Source: Defluviitaleaceae bacterium (GTDB lineage: Bacteria > Bacillota > Clostridia > Lachnospirales > WRBF01). From it: a stretch of 64,000 bases of DNA. Made by a program: the position numbers and the translations under genes. The notes beneath the pieces were generated by a model, which saw only the letters and a program-made list of their open reading frames with translations, ran no database searches and was not told where the DNA came from. Location of the stretch: NCBI GenBank assembly GCA_009784685.1, contig WRBF01000001.1, positions 1-64,000 of the forward strand, given 5' to 3'. Positions within the stretch are counted from its first letter, which is position 1. Every line of letters starts with the position of its first letter. This document shows positions 32,868-42,594 of this stretch, one piece after another.

Positions 32868-34145
32868 CTATAGGTTTTCGGACTGTCTCATAGCCTCAGC
32901 CCCAAGCATAACACCAATTTTCATATGCTCCCATGTAAGCCCTCCTTGCAAATAAACTGCATAAGGCTCTTTCATAGGTGCGTCTGCGCTAAGTTCGATT
33001 GATGAACCTTGTACAAATGCCCCGGCAGCCATTATTACTTCGCAGTCATATCCCGGCATTGCCCAAGGCTCCGGAGATACAAAACTATCAACTGGTGCAG
33101 CATTTTGAATTGCTTTGCAAAATGCAACTACTTTTTCCGGTTTACCTAGCTTTATCGCTTGAACTATATCTGTCCTTTTTTCAAGTGGTCGAGGTAAAAC
33201 ATCATATCCCATACTGTCAAAAACTTTAGACGCAAAAACAGCACCTTTTAAAGAAGCTTCAACAACAGAAGGTGCCAAAAACAAACCTTGCATAAAAGAA
33301 GCCGTTAAACCAAGCGTCGGACCTACTTCCTTGCCTAGTCCCGGGGCTGTAAGCCTAATCGCTGCATTTTCAATATATTCATTCCTGCCTGCAATGTATC
33401 CGCCAACCGGAGCAAGCCCCCCTCCGGGGTTTTTAATCAAAGAACCAACGGTTAAATCCGCACAAACATCTCCCGGCTCTATATCTTCTGTAAATTCTCC
33501 ATAACAATTATCGATCATACAAATTATATCTTTATTCATTGACTTAACTAAGTTTACAATATTGCCAATTTCCTCAACACTTAAAGAACGCCTGTAACTA
33601 TATCCTTTGGAACGCTGTATTGTCACAAGTTTTGTCCTGCTCGTTATCATGTTTTTAATTCCATCATAGTCAATTTGGTCGTTAGGCAAAAATTCTGCCT
33701 GTTTATATATTATGCCGTTTTCAATAAGTGAACCTTTTGTTTTTTTAATTCCGATAACGCTTTCAAGCGTATCATACGGCTTGCCAACCGCAGAAAGAAG
33801 CTCATCGCCGCTTTTTAAGTTACCAAAAAGAGCTATGGTAAGCGCATGAGTGCCTGAAATAATTTGCGGACGTACAAGCGCAGATTCACTGCTAAAAACA
33901 TCAGCAAAAACCTTTTCTGTTACGTCTCTACCTGCATCATCATATCCGTACCCTGTTGTTCCCGAAAAATGACTTTCAGAAAGCTTGTTGCGCTGCATTG
34001 CTGCAAGAACTTTCATTTGATTTTTTTCTGACGTTTCTTCAATCTCCAAAAATTTATCTTTAATTTCAAACAAGGCTTTATCACAAAATTCAATAGTTTC
34101 CTGTGAAATATTAAATTCCTTCTTCAAGAATTCGTTTCTGTTCAT
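32868..34145 (-). CDS. Methionine gamma-lyase family PLP enzyme (YnbB, formerly aluminium resistance protein)
   Basis: The 425-aa cytoplasmic PLP enzyme belongs to the family often found next to miaA or hfq in Firmicutes. FSGTTGYGYDDAGRDVTEKVFADVF, the PLP-lysine segment TVGSLIKNPGGGLAP and ETVKVIMAAGAF-like CEVIMAAGAFVQGSSIELSAD match. Reaction and substrate in these organisms are not settled. The track starts at 34181; GAGGAG 7 nt before the ATG at 34145 decides the start (MNRNEFLKKEFNIS). It overlaps the miaA 3' end by 35 nt, so the hfq gene often found between them is not there. Confidence 0.9.
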   Translation of the reverse strand: MNRNEFLKKEFNISQETIEFCDKALFEIKDKFLEIEETSEKNQMKVLAAMQRNKLSESHFSGTTGYGYDDAGRDVTEKVFADVFSSESALVRPQIISGTHALTIALFGNLKSGDELLSAVGKPYDTLESVIGIKKTKGSLIENGIIYKQAEFLPNDQIDYDGIKNMITSRTKLVTIQRSKGYSYRRSLSVEEIGNIVNLVKSMNKDIICMIDNCYGEFTEDIEPGDVCADLTVGSLIKNPGGGLAPVGGYIAGRNEYIENAAIRLTAPGLGKEVGPTLGLTASFMQGLFLAPSVVEASLKGAVFASKVFDSMGYDVLPRPLEKRTDIVQAIKLGKPEKVVAFCKAIQNAAPVDSFVSPEPWAMPGYDCEVIMAAGAFVQGSSIELSADAPMKEPYAVYLQGGLTWEHMKIGVMLGAEAMRQSENL

Positions 34146-35049
34146 TAACAATCTCCTCAATATTTCTTTCTCCGGTATCAAACCAAATTGCTTCGGTCTG
34201 GTTTCTAAACCATGTCAGCTGTCTTTTTGCATAATGACGAGTATTTTGCTTAAGCTTAGATGCAGCATCTTCCAGCGAAACTTCTCCATTTATATACGGA
34301 ATCAACTCTTTGTACCCTATCCCTTGCATTGAAGTAAGGTTTGAAGTATAACCCATTGCAAGAAGTCCCCTAACCTCTTCTAAAAGCCCATCGCCTAACA
34401 TTTGGTCTACTCGCTTATTGATCTTACTATAAAGTTTTTCACGATTCATGTTAGCTATGAAAAACTTTACATCATATGCAAAGGAGCGGCTTCGTTCGAC
34501 TGCGTTATGTTCAGATATTTTAATTCCTGTTGTGTTGAAAAATTCAATAGCACGAACAACACGCTTTACGTTGTTAAAATGTACTTGTACCGCTGATTCA
34601 GGGTCAATTTTTGTAAGCATATCGTGCAAATACTCATTTCCTTTTTCCTTAGCACATTCATATAAACCATGTCTATAATCAAGATTTATAGTTTCTTCTG
34701 AGAATTCGTTATCGTATATAACAGAGTTAATGTAAAAGCCGGTGCCGCCGACCAAGATAGGTATTTTTCCGCTTTTAATAACACAACTTATACATTCTTT
34801 GCAAATTTTTTGATATACAGCGACGGAAAAATCTTCATCCGGGTCTACAACATCTACCATATGATGTTTAATTTCGTTCATTTCTTCTTTCGTGGGCTTA
34901 GCCGTTCCAATGTCCATATATCTGTAAACCTGTATAGAGTCAGCAGAAATTATCTCGCCATTAATTTGCTTGGCGAGTTCAATTGCAAGTTTGCTTTTGC
35001 CAACAGCTGTTGCACCACCTATAACAATTAGTGGCCGTGTATTGCTCAT
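34111..35049 (-). CDS. miaA: tRNA dimethylallyltransferase MiaA
   Basis: Adds dimethylallyl to N6 of A37 in tRNAs reading codons starting with U; MiaB, encoded upstream, then methylthiolates the product. The 312-aa sequence has the P-loop GGATAVGKSKLAIELA, ISADSIQVYRYMDIGTAKPT, VGGTGFYINSV and QLTWFRNQ. Its ATG overlaps the mutL stop (TAATG), so translation is coupled. It ends within the methionine gamma-lyase-like gene. Confidence 0.97.
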   Translation of the reverse strand: MSNTRPLIVIGGATAVGKSKLAIELAKQINGEIISADSIQVYRYMDIGTAKPTKEEMNEIKHHMVDVVDPDEDFSVAVYQKICKECISCVIKSGKIPILVGGTGFYINSVIYDNEFSEETINLDYRHGLYECAKEKGNEYLHDMLTKIDPESAVQVHFNNVKRVVRAIEFFNTTGIKISEHNAVERSRSFAYDVKFFIANMNREKLYSKINKRVDQMLGDGLLEEVRGLLAMGYTSNLTSMQGIGYKELIPYINGEVSLEDAASKLKQNTRHYAKRQLTWFRNQTEAIWFDTGERNIEEIVNEQKRILEEGI

Positions 35050-36986
35050 TACATAACCCTCTTAAATCTTTTTTCCAGTTCATATTTTGGTATTTCTATT
35101 ATTGTTGGTCTTCCATGTGGACATGTAAAAGGATTTTCAAGTTTAGTCACTTGGCTAATAAGCTCTTTTGCCTCTGTATAGCTAAGTTTATCGTTGCCTT
35201 TAACTGCTGCCTTACATGCAATTGATGCGATAGCATCTGTTTTGACATCATAAATATTTGATACAGCTGTCTCAATTTTAGAAAGCTTATCTAGAATTTC
35301 TAAAAAGAAATTAACATCCTCAGTGTCTTTTAGCAAATATGGAACAGCACGGATTGCGATTTCCTTTTCGCCAAATTTATCTATATCAAATCCAAATTGC
35401 TCAAATAAATCCCGATTTTCATCAACTATTGACATTTCCTTAGGAGTTATAGTTAAAACATAAGGGTTAAGAATCGGCTGAGAAACGATATCGGGCTTTT
35501 CCTTTAGCTTTTTAGAAAGCTGATCGTACAAACAACGCTCATGAGCAGCGTGTTGATCCATAATATACATTTTGCTACCCTGCTCTATTATCCAATATGT
35601 ATTAAAGAGCTGCCCGACAATTTTATAGTCAATGAAAATTTGAGGTTTAGAATTCGTTTTTTCAGCTTGATAACTTGAATCAGCTTTTAAATTTTTAATG
35701 GTATCATCTTTTTCAACAGGAATATTATTGCATTCTATTGAATTGACTTCATCTAAATTATCTTCGATTAATAATCCTGCTTGTTCTTCATAAATTTCGT
35801 TATATGGATTAGGAGTGAATGTTTGTTCAGAAACATCAGAAGAATCTTTTGGTATCGGCTTGTTGGCATACACACTGTTAATTATATCCGCATATTTTGA
35901 TACACTAGATTTAGCCGACGAAGACTCAGTTGTTTCTGATACTTGGATAGGCTTAGTAAGATAATCATCTTTTTGCCAACTTGCAGCGGGTATCAAATTT
36001 TGCCCGGAAAAAGCTTTTTTGACTGCTGCGCTCACAATCTCAAGTATTTTTTCATCATTCCAAAACCGAACTTCAAGCTTTGTAGGGTGAACGTTTATAT
36101 CGATAAGCGACGGATGTATTTTTATGAACAGGAAAAACACAGGAAACTTCCCTATCGGCAGCATTGTTTTTAATGTCTGCTCTGTGGCTGACGAAACTAT
36201 TTCGCTCTTTATATGCCGCCCGTTTATGAACATATGTTCATAGGAACGATTGCTTCTATACATTTCAGGTTTACATATATAACCTGTTACATGTACATTT
36301 TCACCTAAATAGTCAATGGGCAAAAGACAGGAGGCTGTTTCTTTGCCGTAAATCTGATAAATTGTTGATTTAAGGTCTCCATCACCTTTTGTTCTAATCA
36401 ATTTCGAGCCATTGTTTATATAGTTGAATGATATATGCGGGTTTCCTAAAGCGATTTTTGTTATAACATCTGAGATATATCCGCTTTCAGTTGCAGTTTT
36501 TTTCAAAAATTTTCGGCGTGCGGGTATGTTATAGAACAAATTGCGAACAGATATTATAGTTCCGTTTGCCGCTGCAACATCTTGCTCTCTAACAAACTCT
36601 CCGCCGTTAACTTCAAGGCAAAATCCCATTTCTGATGTCTTTGTTTTAGTTAGCATCTCAACTTGTGCAACAGACGCTATGCTCGAAAGTGCCTCGCCTC
36701 TAAACCCAAGCGACATAACATTTTCCAAGTCATCAATATTTCGAATTTTACTCGTCGAATGCTTTAAAAATGCAGTTTTAGCTTCGTTTTTATCAATACC
36801 GATACCGTTATCAGTTATTTGAACAAGTGAAACGCCGCCGTCTTTTATTTCAATCGTAATAGCATTCGCCTTGGCATCAATAGAGTTCTCAACAAGCTCT
36901 TTTACAACAGAAACAGGCCGCTCGACAACTTCGCCTGCGGCTATTTTATTTATTAAATCAGTATCTAGAAGTTTAATATGTGACAT
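35049..36986 (-). CDS. mutL: DNA mismatch repair protein MutL
   Basis: Links MutS mismatch recognition to strand cutting. The N-terminal GHKL ATPase shows IAAGEVVERPVSVVKELVENSIDA, DNGIGI and LGFRGEALSSIASV. A variable linker covers about residues 330-440. The C-terminal endonuclease motif is DQHAAHERCLYD (last acidic residue Asp instead of the usual Glu), with ACKAAVKGND and FTCPHGRPT. So it is a nicking MutL, as expected where MutH is absent. Length 645 aa. Start and stop overlap mutS and miaA by one base each (TAATG). Confidence 0.97.
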   Translation of the reverse strand: MSHIKLLDTDLINKIAAGEVVERPVSVVKELVENSIDAKANAITIEIKDGGVSLVQITDNGIGIDKNEAKTAFLKHSTSKIRNIDDLENVMSLGFRGEALSSIASVAQVEMLTKTKTSEMGFCLEVNGGEFVREQDVAAANGTIISVRNLFYNIPARRKFLKKTATESGYISDVITKIALGNPHISFNYINNGSKLIRTKGDGDLKSTIYQIYGKETASCLLPIDYLGENVHVTGYICKPEMYRSNRSYEHMFINGRHIKSEIVSSATEQTLKTMLPIGKFPVFFLFIKIHPSLIDINVHPTKLEVRFWNDEKILEIVSAAVKKAFSGQNLIPAASWQKDDYLTKPIQVSETTESSSAKSSVSKYADIINSVYANKPIPKDSSDVSEQTFTPNPYNEIYEEQAGLLIEDNLDEVNSIECNNIPVEKDDTIKNLKADSSYQAEKTNSKPQIFIDYKIVGQLFNTYWIIEQGSKMYIMDQHAAHERCLYDQLSKKLKEKPDIVSQPILNPYVLTITPKEMSIVDENRDLFEQFGFDIDKFGEKEIAIRAVPYLLKDTEDVNFFLEILDKLSKIETAVSNIYDVKTDAIASIACKAAVKGNDKLSYTEAKELISQVTKLENPFTCPHGRPTIIEIPKYELEKRFKRVM

Positions 36987-39589
36987 TATGCTTTACCAAA
37001 GCCCTTGCTCATATTTTGATAATCAAAAAGCTTGCGAAGCGCATCACGAGGTGTTATTGCATCTATATCAAGCTCCATGATTTCTTTAATGATTACATAT
37101 TCCTGGGATAGTTCCTTATCTTTATCCTGACCGTAAACTACATCTTTGCGGCTTTCTATTTTCTTTCTACTGCTTGCGATATCTGCATGATTTAAAGAAC
37201 TTAATATTTCATCAGCACGAGATAATATGCTCTTAGGCAATCCGGCAAGCTTTGCAACATGCAGTCCATAGCTGTTGTCAGCTCCGCCTCTGGCAATCTT
37301 TCGTAAAAATATTATATCTTCACCTTGTTCTCGTATTAGCATCCGATAATTTTTAACACCGGAAATCTTACCTTCAAGTTCTGAAAGCTCGTGATAATGT
37401 GTTGAAAATAAAGTTCTTGCACCAATTTGGGAGCAAATATATTCAAGAACCGACCAAGCAATGCTAAGCCCGTCAAACGTGCTTGTCCCCCGCCCTATTT
37501 CATCCAAAATAAGCAAGCTGTTTTTGGTTGAAGTATTTATGATATTTGCAACTTCAGACATTTCAACCATAAATGTGCTCTGACCGATAGACAGATCATC
37601 AGAAGCCCCAACACGAGTAAATATTTTATCAACAACACCTATAACGCCGCTTTCCGCAGGGATAAACGAACCAATTTGAGCCATAAGTATAATAAGTGCT
37701 GTCTGACGCATATACGTTGATTTTCCTGCCATATTAGGTCCGGTGATTATCAATAGTCTATCATCGGATTCATCTAAAAATACATCATTTGGCACGAATG
37801 AAATGCCGGATATAGTTTCAAGAACAGGATGCCTTCCATCTTTAATGTTAATCTCATCACCGTTTGTTATCTCAGGCTTTGCATAGTTATAGTTATCCGC
37901 CGACTCAGCCAACGACTGAAAAACATCAATAGTTGAAATTATTTGTGCTGTAAGTTGTATTCTATGTACTTCATTCGCTATCTTTTCCAAAATCTCTAAA
38001 TAGAGCATGTTTTCAAGTTCTAAGATTTTTTCTTCAGCTTCAAGTATCGCATCTTCGATTTCTTTAAGCTCAATAGTCGTATATCTTTCACCATTTGCCA
38101 TAGTTTGACGGCGTATGTAATTTGAAGGCACGAGGTTAATGTTTGAATTAGTAACCTCAATAAAGTAGCCGAATATTTTGTTATATTTTATCTTTAGGCT
38201 TTTAATACCGGTCGCTTTACGTTCTTCAGCTTCTTTTTCAAGCAACCATACAGCACCTTTATTTCTCGCATTTTTGTATCTGTCAAGTTCTTGATTGTAC
38301 CCTGACTTTATCATGTTGCCGTCTTTTAAATTAGCAGGGGCATGTTCATCTATAGAGTTTTCGATTAATTCATAAATATCTTCAAGAGTATCAAGTGCCT
38401 CGTACATTTCTTTTGTAAGTTTAGAATTACACTCTGAAATAAATCTCTTTATTTCCGGGATTTGAAGCAGTGAAAGCTTTAAGCTAGTTAAATCCCGTCC
38501 GCTTGCGCTACGGTAGATTATTTTACCCATTAGCCTTTCAATATCACCTATAATCGAAAGAGTATCTCTTATATCATTTCTTACATACATACTATCCTTC
38601 AGTTCAGATACAGTGTCAAGCCGTCTTTTAATATCATCACTATCAATAAGCGGCTGCTCTATCCATTTTCGCAGCAGTCTCCCACCCATAGATGTTTTTG
38701 TTTTATCAAGAACCCATAAAAGCGTACCCTTTTTACTTCTGTCTCTAATAGATTCAGTCAGCTCAAGATGTCTTCGTGATGATGCATCAAGAGACATAAA
38801 TTTGTTTTTTCCATAATATTTTATTAAGTTAATATGAGAAAGATCATTCCGTTGAGTCTCTTTCAAATATTGCAAAAGAGCCCCGGAAGCAGAAACTGCG
38901 ACTCCCCTGCCCTCCAAGCCAAAGCTGTTTATATTATGGATTTTAAAATGAGTACAAATATTTTTTGCAGCAGTTGAATACTCAAAATTCCAACTGTAAT
39001 ATTCAAATGGTTTTATGTTAAACAACTGTTCAATACTCTTTTGGTTATCGGGTACTTTGTTTACAATAAGTTCCTTCGGTTTAATTCTTGCAATTTCATC
39101 AATTACTTCGTTACTAAAGTCATTCTCAATTTGAGTAGTAAAAAACTCACCTGTTGTAACATCACAAAAAGCAAGACCTATGCCTTCAATTGAATAAAAT
39201 AAGCTCATAATATAGTTGTTAGCAGTATCATCAAGTATCTTCCCGTCAGTTACAGTACCGGGAGTAATAATACGTACTACTTCCCGTTTAACTAACGATT
39301 TAGTCTTAGATGCTTCTTCAACTTGTTCGCAAATCGCAACTTTATGACCATTTTCAACAAGCTTTGCTATATATGTGTCCGCAGCATGAAAGGGAATTCC
39401 ACACATAGGTACTCTTTCTTTTTGTCCGCACTCCCTTCCGGTTAAAACGAGACCAAGAATTTCTGATGCTTTCACTGCATCTTCAAAAAACATCTCATAA
39501 AAATCTCCAAGCCTAAAGAATAAAAAGGAATCACTGTTTACCGCTTTAATTTGGAGATATTGTTCCATCATCGGTGAATATTTAGCCAT
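36986..39589 (-). CDS. mutS: DNA mismatch repair protein MutS
   Basis: Mismatch-sensing ATPase of 867 aa. The N-terminal SPMMEQYLQIKAVNSDSFLFFRLGDFYEMFFEDA contains the Phe-x-Glu mismatch contact (FYE). The ATPase core has TGPNMAGKSTYMRQTALI, LLILDEIGRGTSTFDG and LFSTHYHELSELE. The C-terminal region (after about 800) includes the short helix-turn-helix and a clamp-like tail. It is typical MutS1. AGGAAGG lies about 11 nt before the ATG. mutL follows with a TAATG overlap. Confidence 0.98.
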   Translation of the reverse strand: MAKYSPMMEQYLQIKAVNSDSFLFFRLGDFYEMFFEDAVKASEILGLVLTGRECGQKERVPMCGIPFHAADTYIAKLVENGHKVAICEQVEEASKTKSLVKREVVRIITPGTVTDGKILDDTANNYIMSLFYSIEGIGLAFCDVTTGEFFTTQIENDFSNEVIDEIARIKPKELIVNKVPDNQKSIEQLFNIKPFEYYSWNFEYSTAAKNICTHFKIHNINSFGLEGRGVAVSASGALLQYLKETQRNDLSHINLIKYYGKNKFMSLDASSRRHLELTESIRDRSKKGTLLWVLDKTKTSMGGRLLRKWIEQPLIDSDDIKRRLDTVSELKDSMYVRNDIRDTLSIIGDIERLMGKIIYRSASGRDLTSLKLSLLQIPEIKRFISECNSKLTKEMYEALDTLEDIYELIENSIDEHAPANLKDGNMIKSGYNQELDRYKNARNKGAVWLLEKEAEERKATGIKSLKIKYNKIFGYFIEVTNSNINLVPSNYIRRQTMANGERYTTIELKEIEDAILEAEEKILELENMLYLEILEKIANEVHRIQLTAQIISTIDVFQSLAESADNYNYAKPEITNGDEINIKDGRHPVLETISGISFVPNDVFLDESDDRLLIITGPNMAGKSTYMRQTALIILMAQIGSFIPAESGVIGVVDKIFTRVGASDDLSIGQSTFMVEMSEVANIINTSTKNSLLILDEIGRGTSTFDGLSIAWSVLEYICSQIGARTLFSTHYHELSELEGKISGVKNYRMLIREQGEDIIFLRKIARGGADNSYGLHVAKLAGLPKSILSRADEILSSLNHADIASSRKKIESRKDVVYGQDKDKELSQEYVIIKEIMELDIDAITPRDALRKLFDYQNMSKGFGKA

Positions 39590-39709
39590 AAAATAAAATG
39601 CCTTCCTGTGATTAGGAGTTTAATAAATTTGAAAACTTAAATACAATGCTAGTCTTGTATCAAAAATGCTGCAATTTTATACGTATTTTTAATTATGGGA
39701 AAGTGTTAG

Positions 39710-40111
39710 TTAACCGCAGCTGTTGCAGCTATCACCAGAACATCCATGACATCCGCATTCATCGGATGCATCAACACCTGTTATTGTAAACTTTAAAATA
39801 TTCATAACGCCGTTTACAAACTCGTTAAATTCTGATTCAGCCATCATAAGATTTTCTATCGTTTCATTGTTTTTAAGCTCTTCTGCCATTTTCATAAGTT
39901 TTTCTGAATTTGCAGCAAATTCATCCGGGGCAATTTCGCCTCTGGCAGCTCTTGATCTTACATCTGTTTGAAATGCGCTGTATTCCTCAAGTCCTTTTTT
40001 GGCATCAAGGTTTTCATCAAATTTTTTCCTTGCATCATGAAGTTTTTTTGCTTCATTTGATTCCAAAATCAAATTGCCTAACTCTCTTGCCTTTTCATAA
40101 TAAGTTGACAT
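39710..40111 (-). CDS. YlbF/YmcA-family protein with a Cys-rich C-terminal tail
   Basis: The 133-aa protein has the helical YlbF domain (DUF964) at about residues 1-110 (YYEKARELGNLILESNEAKKLHDARKKF). After it comes a Cys-rich tail ECGCHGCSGDSCNSCG with Cys119, 121, 124, 129 and 132, able to bind metal or an Fe-S cluster. In Bacillus subtilis ymcA (ricA) lies beside miaB (ymcB), and the RicA-RicF-RicT complex, which carries [4Fe-4S] clusters, supports RNase Y action and MiaB activity. The same neighbourhood here (14 nt after miaB) supports a RicA-like role; the partner proteins are not in the window. AAAGGAG precedes the ATG. Confidence 0.85.
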   Translation of the reverse strand: MSTYYEKARELGNLILESNEAKKLHDARKKFDENLDAKKGLEEYSAFQTDVRSRAARGEIAPDEFAANSEKLMKMAEELKNNETIENLMMAESEFNEFVNGVMNILKFTITGVDASDECGCHGCSGDSCNSCG

Positions 40112-40125
40112 TTAAATATCTCCTT

Positions 40126-41538
40126 TTAGGCTATAACGCCCATCAAATAAAATGTTTTACAATCAGTTACTTTAATGTTTAAAATTTTCCCGATAAGCGA
40201 CGAATCCCCTTTAAAATGCACAGTAGTGTTGTTGTATGCTCTGCCCGTAATTAAGGTTTCATCCTTTTCATTTACTTCTTCGGCAAATACTTCAATCGTT
40301 TCGCCGACCAATTGTTTATTTATTTCATAAATACCGTCATTCAACATCTTTAAAAGCCTGTTAAATCTTTCTTTTGCAACATCTTCCGGAACCTGCTCGT
40401 CCATATTTGCGGCGGGAGTGCCTGTCCGTTTTGAATACAGGAACGTATAGGCTGTTGAATACCCAACCCTTTTAACAACATCAAGTGTTTCAAGAAAATC
40501 CTCTTCCGTTTCTGACGGAAAACCTACTATAATGTCAGTAGTAATAGCTGCCCCGGGTATTTCCTTCTTAATTTTATCAGCAAGATATAAATAATCATCT
40601 TTGGAATATTTCCGGTTCATAAGTTCAAGAACACGGCTGCTTCCGGATTGTAAAGGAAGGTGAATATGGTTGCATATATTATCACAATCACGTATAGCAT
40701 AAATAACTTCATCTGATAAATCCTTTGGATGCGATGTCATAAACCTTATACGCTTAACGCCTTGGATAGAATTTATTTCCCGCAAAAGACCGCCGAAAGT
40801 TTCACCATTTACTAAATCATTACCATAGCTGTTTACATTTTGCCCAAGCAGCATTATCTCAATAACACCATCAGCAGCAAGCTCTTTAACTTCATTTATT
40901 ATGTCAGCTTTACGTCGGCTTCTTTCTCTGCCTCTTACATATGGGACTATACAGTATGAGCAAAAGTTATTACAACCATACATTATGTTAACACTTGCTT
41001 TGTATTTATGTTGCCGCACAGCAACAGTCTCGGTTTCAAATTCATCATGCGATTCCCAAACATCAATAATCATTCCGCCAGAGGTAAGGCAAGTATATAA
41101 AAGCTCAGGCAATACATGCATATTAAACGTACCGAATATTAAGTCAACATTTCGGTACGATTCTTTTATCTTTGATATAACAGTATCTTGCTGCATCATG
41201 CAGCCGCATAACACGATTTTAATATCCGGTCGTTCTTGCTTAAGCTTTTTAAGATAGCCTAAGTTACCGTATACTCTATTTTCTGCATTTTCCCTTACAC
41301 AGCATGTATTGTAAATTATAATATCCGCTTCTTTTTCGTTTTCAGAAGCCGCATATCCCATTTCAAACAAAAGTCCTAAAAGAATTTCGGAATCATGCGC
41401 ATTCATCTGACATCCGAAAGTAGATATATAAGCGGTTTTTTGCCTTCCTAAAACCTGTTTATTAGCTTGGTTGAGCTCTTTTACGGCGGTTATATATTTT
41501 TTTTGCTCTGCGAGTTTATTTTTGTCGATTTTGGACAT
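40126..41538 (-). CDS. miaB: tRNA-2-methylthio-N6-dimethylallyladenosine synthase MiaB
   Basis: Radical SAM methylthiotransferase acting on the i6A37 made by MiaA. The 470-aa protein has the UPF0004 domain with three cysteines (STFGCQMNAHDSE, NTCCVRENAENR, LCGCMMQQ), the radical-SAM triad in GCNNFCSYCIVPYVRGRERSR, and a C-terminal TRAM domain (GRAYNNTTVHFKGDSSLIGKI). AAGGAG precedes the ATG. It heads the short miaB-ylbF unit upstream of mutS. Confidence 0.97.
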   Translation of the reverse strand: MSKIDKNKLAEQKKYITAVKELNQANKQVLGRQKTAYISTFGCQMNAHDSEILLGLLFEMGYAASENEKEADIIIYNTCCVRENAENRVYGNLGYLKKLKQERPDIKIVLCGCMMQQDTVISKIKESYRNVDLIFGTFNMHVLPELLYTCLTSGGMIIDVWESHDEFETETVAVRQHKYKASVNIMYGCNNFCSYCIVPYVRGRERSRRKADIINEVKELAADGVIEIMLLGQNVNSYGNDLVNGETFGGLLREINSIQGVKRIRFMTSHPKDLSDEVIYAIRDCDNICNHIHLPLQSGSSRVLELMNRKYSKDDYLYLADKIKKEIPGAAITTDIIVGFPSETEEDFLETLDVVKRVGYSTAYTFLYSKRTGTPAANMDEQVPEDVAKERFNRLLKMLNDGIYEINKQLVGETIEVFAEEVNEKDETLITGRAYNNTTVHFKGDSSLIGKILNIKVTDCKTFYLMGVIA

Positions 41539-41556
41539 TACCTGCTCCTTGGTGTT

Positions 41557-42078
41557 TTATTGTATCAAGTTAGAGAAGTATTCATTTTTCAACATTGAGT
41601 ATACAATTTGATCTAAATATCCTCTGTCTGCTTTATAACTTTGCCTTAAGACCCCATCTTTCTTCATTTTAAGGCTTTCATAAAGCTTTATCCCGGCAAC
41701 ATTATCCGGATATACATCTAGCCAAAACCGGTTAATGTTTAATTCTTCAAAAGCGTACTTTAAGTGAGCATTAATAGCTTCGCGCCCATAGCCTTTCCCC
41801 TTATCAGTTACAACAAAACGCCTAAGCTCGAAAACCTCAGACTTAAAATCAACCTTTGAAAGCGAATAACCTATTGGGATATTGTCTTCAACATGATAAA
41901 AAACAAGCAAAAGATGTTGGCCGTCGTTAATCTCAGCCAAATGTTCTTCATATGTCCCAATCCAAATGAAATCTTTATTATCCGGATGTTTTTCGGTCTC
42001 AATTATAAAATTTATATCTGATTCAACTGCGCTTATTATCCTAAGCCTTTCTGTAGTAACTTCTTTTTTTAGTCTCAT
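41557..42078 (-). CDS. GNAT family N-acetyltransferase
   Basis: The 173-aa protein starts TTERLRIISAVESD, as in the RimJ/RimL-like GNAT subgroup, and has the acetyl-CoA-binding segment RRFVVTDKGKGYGREAINAHLKYAFEELNINRFWLDVYPDN. Substrate unknown. The start overlaps the stop of the flavin reductase gene (ATGA, 4 nt), so both are translated in tandem. Confidence 0.85.
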   Translation of the reverse strand: MRLKKEVTTERLRIISAVESDINFIIETEKHPDNKDFIWIGTYEEHLAEINDGQHLLLVFYHVEDNIPIGYSLSKVDFKSEVFELRRFVVTDKGKGYGREAINAHLKYAFEELNINRFWLDVYPDNVAGIKLYESLKMKKDGVLRQSYKADRGYLDQIVYSMLKNEYFSNLIQ

Positions 42079-42593
42079 GCTTTTTTCAAGACTTTCAAAA
42101 TTTCTCCAACATATAACACATGAAAATCTTTTTCAGGGTAATGTTGATCTATAATTCTTTTGTCAATAAAGCAAGCTTCTTTAAGCGGCTCTTCATATAG
42201 CTTTCTACATATTATTGTAAGTTCACCTTCAGAAAAATAAGGATCTTTGCCATCATACACAACTGTAAGTTCTGCTTTTTTAATCTTATCTTCATCACGC
42301 CCGGAAGTTACTCCTAAATAACGCAATTTTTCTTTATAGCACTCGTTAAAGAATGTTAGAGAGAAATTTTCTGCCGAATCTATAAATTCTTTTGTAAACC
42401 TTTGTGGACGTATAACAATAAATGCCGCATCCCTATGCCACATATGCCCAAGCCCGCCCCATGATGCGGTCATAGTGTTTACTTTGCCGTCTTTTTCTGC
42501 TGTAACAAGCATCCATTTATTTGCTATAACATTAAATACGTTATCGTTAATATCCCTTGGTGATATTTCTATAAAATTTTGCATAAAATCCAT
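42075..42593 (-). CDS. Flavin reductase-like (FMN-binding split barrel) protein
   Basis: The 172-aa protein resembles flavoredoxin and flavin reductase domain proteins: KWMLVTAEKDGKVNTMTASWGGLGHMWHRDAAFIVIRPQRFTKEFIDSAENFSLTFF is the typical FMN-binding half. Such proteins carry electrons or reduce free flavin in anaerobes. The ATG at 42593 is the track start; an ATG three codons later (42584) has slightly better spacing from AGGATGG and is possible. It starts 1 nt after the stop of the 533-aa gene and overlaps the GNAT gene. Confidence 0.85.
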   Translation of the reverse strand: MDFMQNFIEISPRDINDNVFNVIANKWMLVTAEKDGKVNTMTASWGGLGHMWHRDAAFIVIRPQRFTKEFIDSAENFSLTFFNECYKEKLRYLGVTSGRDEDKIKKAELTVVYDGKDPYFSEGELTIICRKLYEEPLKEACFIDKRIIDQHYPEKDFHVLYVGEILKVLKKA

Positions 42594-42594
42594 C

